Below, in pieces: positions 17,681 through 24,259 of a stretch of DNA of 64,000 nucleotides. A program made the position numbers and the translations under genes. Location of the stretch: positions 248,001-312,000 of the forward strand of contig NZ_QOVK01000001.1 of NCBI RefSeq assembly GCF_004104075.1. The letters run 5' to 3'. The notes beneath the pieces were generated by a model that made no database searches, was not told the DNA's origin, and worked only from the letters and a program-made list of their open reading frames with translations. Position 1 is the first letter of the stretch. Each line of letters opens with the position of its first letter. The DNA comes from Leeuwenhoekiella polynyae. Its GTDB lineage: Bacteria; Bacteroidota; Bacteroidia; Flavobacteriales; Flavobacteriaceae.

Positions 17681-18418
17681 TTACCAAGGACATTCGCCGG
17701 TTTCTGGATTGTATTCTTCACTAAAGAATTTTCCTGTTGGTCCATCTTCGCCAATGGTGGCATATTTTGCAATACGCGTTCCGGCTTCCTGAACCGTCCC
17801 GGTGCCACGATGCCCATTAAAATCGGTAGCTACAAAACCGGGACAAACAGCATTCACTTTAAAATTGGTATCCTTCAATTCATAAGCCAATGCAATGGTG
17901 TACATATTCATAGCTGCTTTGGATGGTGCATATACTGCAGATTTATGGTCATAATATTTCCAGGTTGGGTCGCTATGCAAAGTTAAGGAGCAACCACTTG
18001 AGGATACATTGACAATGCGAGGCTGTTCTGATTTACGCATTAAATCTGTGAATGCCTGTGTAACCCGAACTACTCCATACAAGTTGGTATTCAACACATT
18101 TTGCAATTGATCTATAGTTGCACTCAGTGCTTCCTGAGGCATACCGCCATTAATTCCTGCATTGTTGATGAGTACATCCAACACATTTGTTTTTTTACCT
18201 AATTCAGCTCTTGCCGCTTCCACCGAAACGCTATCGTTTACATCTAATTGGATGAACTCTACATTTGTAAATCCTTCACTTTTTAGTTTTTCTATGGCAA
18301 TATTTCCTCTTTCGATGCTACGGCTACCTAAATACACATAATACCCTTGTTGTACTAATTGTCGAGCTGTTTCAAAGCCAATACTTTTATTGGCTCCGGT
18401 AATTAACACGTTCTTCAT
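17681..18418 (-). CDS. SDR-family NAD(P)-dependent oxidoreductase
   Basis: 245 residues, complete classical SDR: cofactor loop TGANKSIGFE near the N-terminus, NNAGINGG in the middle, the catalytic Ser in NVSSSGC and Tyr-Lys in YAPSKAAMN. The C-terminus ends NPETGECPW. Proteins of this type reduce carbonyl compounds such as quinones or aldehydes. The gene lies between the NmrA-like gene (12 bases upstream) and the AraC gene, so the three are likely co-transcribed. Confidence 0.93.
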   Translation of the reverse strand: MKNVLITGANKSIGFETARQLVQQGYYVYLGSRSIERGNIAIEKLKSEGFTNVEFIQLDVNDSVSVEAARAELGKKTNVLDVLINNAGINGGMPQEALSATIDQLQNVLNTNLYGVVRVTQAFTDLMRKSEQPRIVNVSSSGCSLTLHSDPTWKYYDHKSAVYAPSKAAMNMYTIALAYELKDTNFKVNAVCPGFVATDFNGHRGTGTVQEAGTRIAKYATIGEDGPTGKFFSEEYNPETGECPW

Positions 18419-18430
18419 CCTTTCAAAATT

Positions 18431-19333
18431 TTATTGGTTATAAACTGATGCGAATTCTTTGGCAAAATCTGTAAGCTTGATTTCACCCAGCATGGGTTTA
18501 TTTTTATAAAAATCTTCGTATAACATGCCACTTCCCTGTGCATGCTGCATTTCTACAAAACCGTTAGCAACCCATTCGTTCATACCAGATTCCAGTACGC
18601 CTTTAAGTAATTCTTTAGCGGGAACCACTTTCCATTCTAATTCTTGATTGCCGATGGCTTCTCCTAAAATTGTAGCTACTTCATTGGGTGAAACTTCATC
18701 ACTGGCTACATAGCGAAAACTTCTGCCTTCAAAAGGTTTTCCCAGTTCTTCAACAATCACATTGGCAATATCTACGGGTGATACCCAAGGCTCTTTAGTG
18801 TCGCCACCATAGCTTTGTATAATAGCTCCCTGGGTCTTGATGCTTTGTATAAATCTGAAGAGGTTGGGATAAAAGGCAACAGGGCGTATAAATTTGATGG
18901 ATACATCATCAGGCAGTTGATTCATTAGATCCTCCACTCCCTTATAGACGGAAAGGCTACCAATACCTTGGTTAGTATGTGCTCCGATACTGCTTAAAAG
19001 CACTGCCTTTTTTACACCCGACTGTTTCAAGGCTTGTTTATACTTGCTGGCAATTTTGCTGAATTCAGTAGGGAAATCTATGCTTTTGTCGAAGCTATTG
19101 CCGATAGCATCCCAGGCTATCATAAGGTAAACAGCATCAGCACCTTTGAATGTGTTAGTCAAAAAATCAACATCATGCATACTGCCTATTGCTGCTTTTG
19201 CGCCAAGTGTTTCAATTTCTTCTTGTCTTTCGGGTTTACTGCTAATAACGGTTACGGACTGCCCCTTTTTCACTAAACTTTGTGTTAGTGGTTTTCCAAT
19301 ACGGCCCAATGATCCTGTCAATACAATTTTCAT
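18431..19333 (-). CDS. NmrA-like NAD(P)-binding oxidoreductase
   Basis: 300 residues of the atypical SDR/NmrA class. The Rossmann loop is GSLGRIGKPL near residues 7-16; the segments VYLMIAWD, KKAVLLSSIGAHT and WVSPVDIANVIVEEL match the family core. The usual SDR Tyr-Lys pair is missing, typical of NmrA-like proteins, which act either as quinone/flavin reductases or as redox sensors. It is the first gene of the NmrA-SDR-AraC unit. Two AGTCAAAA direct repeats stand about 80-100 bases before its start. Confidence 0.88.
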   Translation of the reverse strand: MKIVLTGSLGRIGKPLTQSLVKKGQSVTVISSKPERQEEIETLGAKAAIGSMHDVDFLTNTFKGADAVYLMIAWDAIGNSFDKSIDFPTEFSKIASKYKQALKQSGVKKAVLLSSIGAHTNQGIGSLSVYKGVEDLMNQLPDDVSIKFIRPVAFYPNLFRFIQSIKTQGAIIQSYGGDTKEPWVSPVDIANVIVEELGKPFEGRSFRYVASDEVSPNEVATILGEAIGNQELEWKVVPAKELLKGVLESGMNEWVANGFVEMQHAQGSGMLYEDFYKNKPMLGEIKLTDFAKEFASVYNQ

Positions 19334-19411
19334 ATTTCTCTTTCTAAAATTTTGAAATACAAAGGTCGTATGGCTGCTTTTTCAGAGTGTGTTCTAATTG
19401 AGGATTTGTGT

Positions 19412-19436
19412 AGTCAAAATGAGAATGAAGTCAAAA
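19412..19436. promoter_or_regulatory. Tandem AGTCAAAA sites before the NmrA-SDR-AraC unit
   Basis: AGTCAAAA at 19412-19419 and 19429-19436, same orientation, 17 bases apart. A plausible operator for the AraC protein encoded at the end of this unit. Confidence 0.4.
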
Positions 19437-19494
19437 CTATTTACATTAGTACTAGCTATGTATCATACAGGGGTTAATGCGATTATTTATCTGT

Positions 19495-20292
19495 TTATTT
19501 CAATTTCTTTAAAATAAATTGATGTGTTAAATATGCCGTAACTAATGATACACTAAGTCCGATCAATGTTCCCCAATAAATACCCACGGAAACATACAAG
19601 AACCTTATTACCATTATATATGATATTACATTTATGAAACCACTTATTAATAATGATTTAGTCAAGCCTATAGCTACTTTTGCTCCTCGACTATTGTGTA
19701 AAATAATTAATGTGGAAACAAAAACAGCTGGGAAAGAAGCTAAAATCCCTCCAAATAATGGATTTAAAAATTTAGAAGCAGCTACAGCCGAACCTATTAT
19801 TACTCCCGCAAAAAGGGCTCTTGCTAAAAGTTGTGATTTTTTATATTCTGTTTTTTGTCCTGCTATTGAACGTGCACGAAAAGTTTTTTCAAAAATAATT
19901 GCGCTAATGATAAGTACCAAAATACAAATTACCAACCCCCAATTAAAGTCGTTAAAATCGAATAAAATTATTAAATAAGAAATACCAAACCAGACCAGTA
20001 TTGCTGCGCCCATTGCTTGCCATATACCTCTTTTTGATAAAGCTGCGTAAATCAACATAAATGGACCATTTGCTGCGAATGCTAATGGAACCACTGAAGT
20101 TGATTCTAGCACTTTTTGTACTCCTTGACTTAATCCGATAAAAAATAAGGCTACAACAACGGTACTCGGAAGCCCGGCAATAAGCCCACCAACTTTAGTT
20201 CCAAATTTATCAACAATTATAGTACTTGATGCTACCCAGATTCCACCTACGATTACGCTTAAAAGTATCTTGATTATAAAATCTTGCTCCAT
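19495..20292 (-). CDS. Polytopic membrane protein with internal duplication (GlpM/DUF3147-like)
   Basis: 265 residues with about eight hydrophobic segments. The two halves echo each other: GGLIAGLPSTVVVALFFIG (about 36-54) and GGILASFPAVFVSTLIIL (about 184-201). Both have Gly-Gly, a Pro in the helix and a following hydrophobic run, which suggests a duplicated four-helix unit. The GG-LAGxP motif resembles small GlpM/DUF3147-type membrane proteins, but I do not assign a function. The gene is alone on its strand with more than 150 bases on each side. Confidence 0.6.
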   Translation of the reverse strand: MEQDFIIKILLSVIVGGIWVASSTIIVDKFGTKVGGLIAGLPSTVVVALFFIGLSQGVQKVLESTSVVPLAFAANGPFMLIYAALSKRGIWQAMGAAILVWFGISYLIILFDFNDFNWGLVICILVLIISAIIFEKTFRARSIAGQKTEYKKSQLLARALFAGVIIGSAVAASKFLNPLFGGILASFPAVFVSTLIILHNSRGAKVAIGLTKSLLISGFINVISYIMVIRFLYVSVGIYWGTLIGLSVSLVTAYLTHQFILKKLK

Positions 20293-20581
20293 AGGTTTAT
20301 TGGGTTTTTGAAATCTTCAATGATGCACCATCTTTTTGGTTATAGCAAGTTTACGTACTAATCTGTATGGATTTGTCAGCTTGCTATACGCCTTATTAAA
20401 AATTAAAAATATCGAAGTTTATTCAAATACTAGATATTTACGATTAATCATTCTTGCATGCTGTACCTTGCCTAAACGTTTAAATAAAGTTTCTGAGAAA
20501 TTTTCATCTGAAGATTAACTGATTTCCAGATTAAAAAGAACCTATTATTTTTCATTCTAAAGTAGACGAATACGTATAAAA

Positions 20582-20869
20582 TCAGTCTCCAACTACTTTT
20601 TTTCGGTATTTCATACCCCATTCACTCATGGCGTCTACCACAATCCCAAGACTTTTTCCATACGAGGTAAGTTCATATTCTACAGTTATAGGCATTGTAT
20701 CTAACACTTTACGTTTTACAAGATTATTTGCTTCAAGATCTTTAAGCTCCTGCGAAAGCATTTTTGGAGAAATCCCCTCAATATGACGCGCGAGCTCCAT
20801 AAATCTAAATTTCCCAGCATTGTATAAAGCAGCAATGATGACGGTTTTCCATTTTCCATAGCAGCAAAT
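20582..20869 (-). pseudogene. N-terminally truncated HxlR-family regulator
   Basis: A winged-helix HxlR-type protein is readable from 20869 down to 20582: GKWKTVIIAALYNAGKFRF, then MELARHIEGISPKMLSQELKDLE and YELTSYGKSLGIVVDAMSEWG. Normal HxlR proteins are about 110 residues and carry 15-25 residues before the GKW motif, including helix 1 and often a redox Cys. Here an in-frame TAA stands at 20870-20872, and no ATG, GTG or TTG occurs before GKW. The first ATG (20800) would start inside the DNA-binding domain and give only 72 residues. The gene is therefore either inactivated at its 5' end or starts at an unusual codon. It faces the reductase gene across two clear palindromes. Confidence 0.7.
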
Positions 20870-20900
20870 TTAAAAATAACAAAGTACTAAAATACAAACT

Positions 20901-20935
20901 AGTTACTAATTGGTAACTACTTACCAAAAGGTAAG
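20901..20935. promoter_or_regulatory. Two adjacent HxlR-type operators
   Basis: AGTTAC-TAATTG-GTAACT (20901-20918) and CTTACC-AAAA-GGTAAG (20920-20935) are two perfect inverted repeats side by side in the spacer between the truncated HxlR gene and the divergent reductase gene. Paired GTAAC/TTACC palindromes are the usual binding pattern of HxlR/YodB-like repressors. Confidence 0.7.
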
Positions 20936-20997
20936 AGTAGTAAAATGAGTAACTCCTATATCTAATTTTGTAATCAAATTATTAAACTAGAAATGAT

Positions 20998-21648
20998 ATG
21001 AAAAAAGTAGTAGTTATTGGTGCAACAGGTTTTGTTGGAAGCACTATAGTTAATGAATTAGTGAACCGGGATTTTGAAGTCACCGGAATTTCAAGAAGTG
21101 AAAAGGATTCAGATAAGAACAACATGTCTTATGTCGCTTTAAATATCAAGGAGGTGGAAAAATTGTCTACTGTACTTGAAGGATCTGATGTAGTTGTTAG
21201 TGCATTTAGCCCTGCAGCAACTAAACCCGATTTGATTGAAGATTTCGTGAATGGTTCAAAGGCGATACAACAAGCTGTGAAAAAATCCGGAGTCAAAAGA
21301 TTTATCGTCATTGGTGGGGCTGGTAGTTTACTCAATGAGGAAGGAAAGCAGATTGTAGATACGTTACCTCAGGATCTTCCTTTTATTCCAAAATCAAAAG
21401 CAGCTCGCGATTATTTTGAAATAATCAAAAAGGAAGACAAACTTGACTGGGCCTATTTTAGTCCGGCATTAGAAATGAATCCGGATATTTCAATTGGCCG
21501 AACAGGAAGTTACCGTCTGGGTACGAACCGTCCTGTTTCTGACGATTCCGGGAAAAACAGAATGTCTGTAGAAGATGTTGCCGTGGTGATAGCAGATGAA
21601 ATAGAAAATCCCAAGCACCACCAGCAGCAGTTCACCGCGGGATATTAA
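20998..21648 (+). CDS. NAD(P)H-binding oxidoreductase (atypical SDR, BVR-B-like)
   Basis: 216 residues. The start VVVIGATGFVGSTIVNEL is a TGxxGxxG Rossmann loop. VVVSAFSPA and KRFIVIGGAGSL mark the later strands; FIPKSKAARDYFEI provides the region where this family often keeps a Tyr-Lys-like pair. Related proteins reduce flavins, quinones or biliverdin-like substrates and are often under HxlR control. It is transcribed away from the broken HxlR gene through the two operators, and 18 bases separate it from the DsbA-family gene, so the two form an operon ending at the 22332-22370 hairpin. Confidence 0.88.
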   Translation: MKKVVVIGATGFVGSTIVNELVNRDFEVTGISRSEKDSDKNNMSYVALNIKEVEKLSTVLEGSDVVVSAFSPAATKPDLIEDFVNGSKAIQQAVKKSGVKRFIVIGGAGSLLNEEGKQIVDTLPQDLPFIPKSKAARDYFEIIKKEDKLDWAYFSPALEMNPDISIGRTGSYRLGTNRPVSDDSGKNRMSVEDVAVVIADEIENPKHHQQQFTAGY

Positions 21649-21666
21649 ACTCAAAATTGATCTGAT

Positions 21667-22314
21667 ATGAATACCGAAAATTTAAATCTCATCTATATTT
21701 GGGATGGCTATTGTGGATGGTGTTACGGTTTTTCTACCGAATTAACCAAATTCCTGGATAGTCACCCAGAATTACCCATCAGGGTTTTACCCGGTGGTTT
21801 ATTTACAGGGGAGAAAAGCCTTTCTATTTCTAATTATCCACATATTCCCGGAGCTAATGAGCGAATACATCAACTCACCGGAGCAAAGTTTGGAGCATCT
21901 TATAATCAATTATTAGAAGATGGAAACTTTATATTGAACTCAGAAGATGCAGGAAAAGGTTTTGTTGCATTAAAACATTTTGCTCCGGCAAAGCAGTATG
22001 AAATTGTCTATGCGATGATGAAGTTGTTTTATCAGGATGGGAAAAGTTTAAGCAATCCTGAAACCTTCGGTGAGCTCGCAGAAGATTTCGGGTTAAATTC
22101 TAAACAAGTCAAAGCCTTTTATCATATTGAAGAGGCATTAAATGAGACACGAAAACTTTTTGCAGAAGTACAGGAAATTGGAGTCAATAGTTATCCAACA
22201 TTACTCGTGCAAAAGGGAGAGGAACTAATCAAAATTGGTGGCGGCGTGGCACGCATTGAAAAACTTGAAGAGAATTTTCAAAATGCCTTAGCCCTTATTG
22301 AGACCAACAGATAG
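21667..22314 (+). CDS. DsbA-family protein (cytoplasmic thioredoxin-fold, COG3531 type)
   Basis: 215 residues, thioredoxin fold with an all-helical insertion. The redox motif CGWC lies near the N-terminus (DGYCGWCYGF), and the cis-Pro loop is VNSYPTLLVQKG near residue 180. No signal peptide is present, so it works in the cytoplasm, as do the related FrnE/COG3531 proteins linked to oxidative stress. It is second in an operon with an NAD(P)H-binding reductase under HxlR-type operators, which supports a thiol or electrophile stress role by context. Confidence 0.9.
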   Translation: MNTENLNLIYIWDGYCGWCYGFSTELTKFLDSHPELPIRVLPGGLFTGEKSLSISNYPHIPGANERIHQLTGAKFGASYNQLLEDGNFILNSEDAGKGFVALKHFAPAKQYEIVYAMMKLFYQDGKSLSNPETFGELAEDFGLNSKQVKAFYHIEEALNETRKLFAEVQEIGVNSYPTLLVQKGEELIKIGGGVARIEKLEENFQNALALIETNR

Positions 22315-22331
22315 CATTCCAAATAATATAA

Positions 22332-22370
22332 ATTACTACTGGAGAGCCGTTTTAGCTCTCCAGTAGTAAT
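22332..22370. terminator. Bidirectional hairpin with perfect 16-bp stem
   Basis: ATTACTACTGGAGAGC (22332-22347) is perfectly complementary to GCTCTCCAGTAGTAAT (22355-22370) around a seven-base loop. It sits between two convergent genes with AT-rich flanks on both sides, so it probably ends both transcripts. Confidence 0.75.
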
Positions 22371-22386
22371 TGTATTTAATAAAATG

Positions 22387-22731
22387 TTAGTTGAATAAGT
22401 AGATCCAAATTGCCCGGGATACTCTAAAATTAAAGGTACTGGTGAGAATAGCTATACCTGCTATAATCATAAAAACGGTCAATGGAGCCAGGTCGATGAA
22501 CATCCAGAAAATTACGAGACTGGCAACCATCTCTGCAACTGCCAGCGCATAACTTACGAACATAGCACCAAAAAAGAAACCTGTTTCTTTTTCAAACTTT
22601 AAATTGCAAACACCGCATCGTTCGTTCATTTTAGGCATTCGCAATAAAAATATATTACCTTTTGTTTCAAAAATAGCTCCCTTTTTACAATTGGGACATG
22701 TTCCTTTTACAATTCCAGCGATCTTCATCAT
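22387..22731 (-). CDS. DUF983 family membrane protein
   Basis: 114 residues. Two zinc-ribbon-like pairs, CPNCKKG (near residue 13) and CGVCNLKFE (near 39), precede two membrane helices; ETGFFFGAMFVSYALAV is the DUF983 hallmark. The family is widespread in Bacteroidota and Alphaproteobacteria with no proven role. It is a single gene that converges on the reductase-DsbA operon. Confidence 0.9.
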   Translation of the reverse strand: MMKIAGIVKGTCPNCKKGAIFETKGNIFLLRMPKMNERCGVCNLKFEKETGFFFGAMFVSYALAVAEMVASLVIFWMFIDLAPLTVFMIIAGIAILTSTFNFRVSRAIWIYLFN

Positions 22732-22826
22732 GGTATTATTATTTTTAATGGTACAAATTTAAATTGCATAGAAAGGAATTGTGTTACATTTAATACTCCC
22801 ATTTTTGCACTTTTAAGACATTCTAG

Positions 22827-23699
22827 ATGAGAATAGCGGTACTGGATATAGATCAATTTAAAACCTCTAAGGTGTTTAATACTGTCTACGTAAATACATT
22901 TTCAAAGCACTTTAGAACAAATAAAGATTTAATTAGTACGCCTCATAGTCACAATTTTTACCTGTGTATCCTGTTTACAGCAGGTAGTGGCGTTCATGAA
23001 ATAGATTTCAATACTTATGAAATTAAACCGGGAAAAGTGTTCTTTCTGAAACCCGGGCAAGTTCACTCCTGGAAGTTTGATTCAGAGCCGGAAGGATTTA
23101 TTTTCTTTCACTCCAAGGATTTCTATGAAATGCACTATGTTCTTCATGAGCTTAAAATATTTCCTTTTTATTATTCGTATCAGAATCCACCATTTTTGGA
23201 TATCGCTGGAGCTGTTGAGAAAACTGCACTTAAATTTCAGAATTTATTAAAGGAGTATACCGATAGCAAACCCTTAAAAGAATTGAAACTCGTAAACGGG
23301 ATTACAGATATTTATATTACGCTCACCAGACTATACACCTCAAAGGTTGATTTCGATAATTTCTCCAATCCCAGCTATCTAAAAATTCTAGAAAATTTTG
23401 AAACCTTGATTGAGATGCATTACGAGAATCAAAAGCTACCCAAATTTTATGCGGACAACTTAAATATTACGACAAGACACCTCAACAGGATTGTAAATGA
23501 AACCGTTGGTAAAACCACAAATCAGTTAATTTCTGAACGTGTTATTCTGGAAGCCAAGCGGTTAATCTGTCATTCTAAAAACAGTCTTCTTAGAATTTCT
23601 GAAATTTTAGGTTTTAATGATTACGCCTATTTTTCCAGATACTTTAAAAATAAGACAGGAATTAAACCCATTGATTTTGAAAAAAACTACTATAACTAA
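22827..23699 (+). CDS. AraC-family transcriptional regulator with cupin sensor
   Basis: 290 residues. The N-terminal cupin shows HSHNFYLCILFTAGSGVHEID and KPGKVFFLKPGQVHSWKF, the AraC-type ligand pocket with two His residues. The C-terminal 100 residues contain KLPKFYADNLNITTRHLNRIVNETVG and RISEILGFNDYAYFSRYFKNKTGIKP, the two DNA-binding units. It is divergent from the DUF983 gene (95 bases apart) and nothing clearly connected follows. Its target cannot be read. Confidence 0.92.
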   Translation: MRIAVLDIDQFKTSKVFNTVYVNTFSKHFRTNKDLISTPHSHNFYLCILFTAGSGVHEIDFNTYEIKPGKVFFLKPGQVHSWKFDSEPEGFIFFHSKDFYEMHYVLHELKIFPFYYSYQNPPFLDIAGAVEKTALKFQNLLKEYTDSKPLKELKLVNGITDIYITLTRLYTSKVDFDNFSNPSYLKILENFETLIEMHYENQKLPKFYADNLNITTRHLNRIVNETVGKTTNQLISERVILEAKRLICHSKNSLLRISEILGFNDYAYFSRYFKNKTGIKPIDFEKNYYN

Positions 23700-23735
23700 T
23701 TTTTTCAAAACATTTTATACAACCCTATATATACT

Positions 23736-24020
23736 TTAAAACATTAGAATTAAGTCGATTAAAAGTCCAAAGAATAATAACCCAATTAATTGAGCATACC
23801 TTTTTTTAATTTCTTCAATAAAACGAATAACCCACCCCAAACACCTCGTAAACTCAGTATTACAAATAGCGCGAGTAACCAATTTGGGTACCTCAAAATT
23901 GATTAACATATCTGTGTACTGGTATAGATACCATAAATGCACAAAATGCCAAGCCCAATATAGAGAAGCCACTATTTGAATGATTCCGTTTAAAGCGGGG
24001 TAATTAACTATCGAATTCAT
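23736..24020 (-). CDS. Hypothetical small membrane protein
   Basis: 94 residues; two hydrophobic segments, about 11-35 (rich in Trp, His and Tyr) and 75-93 at the C-terminus, flank a soluble middle with two Cys. I recognise no family. Support comes only from the open frame, ATG start and membrane-like composition, so it could be a remnant. It converges on the AraC gene and lies beside another gene fragment (24103-24186), which makes this spot look like decayed sequence. Confidence 0.4.
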   Translation of the reverse strand: MNSIVNYPALNGIIQIVASLYWAWHFVHLWYLYQYTDMLINFEVPKLVTRAICNTEFTRCLGWVIRFIEEIKKRYAQLIGLLFFGLLIDLILMF

Positions 24021-24102
24021 TCAATGCATTAATTGTTGTAGCTAATAGGCTTTTAAAACAAGCTTTTGCAATAGCTACATCAGACTTGTCATACGATGAG
24101 AA

Positions 24103-24186
24103 TTACGTGTCTGTTCTACCGAAAGGATAGGCTGGTTGGAATTCTGAACTATTTTCATCCTGTGCAAAAGCAGCCTGAAGGCTCAT
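24103..24186 (-). pseudogene. Remnant: signal peptide plus short tail
   Basis: The minus-strand frame reads ...LLALLVAMSLQAAFAQDENS followed by FQPAYPFGRTDT and a stop. This is a typical flavobacterial signal peptide and cleavage site (AFA-Q), but upstream the frame runs into a stop with no start before the hydrophobic core, and only 18 residues follow the cleavage site. The ATG at 24184-24186 lies inside the hydrophobic region. It is most likely the scar of a deleted secreted-protein gene downstream of the M16 protease. Confidence 0.4.
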
Positions 24187-24259
24187 CGCAACCAACAAAG
24201 CAAGTAATTCGTAATTTGAAATTTAATAAATGCTAAGGTTCTATTTATTTTAATTTGAA

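Noticed and set aside
17539-17817. 92-codon minus-strand frame between the AraC and SDR genes
   Set aside because: It overlaps both genes in another frame, has no recognisable domain, and the two overlapped genes are intact and clearly assigned.
20336-20518. 60-codon plus-strand frame in the spacer upstream of the membrane protein gene
   Set aside because: Composition and lack of any motif are what random AT-rich DNA gives; no start context supports it.
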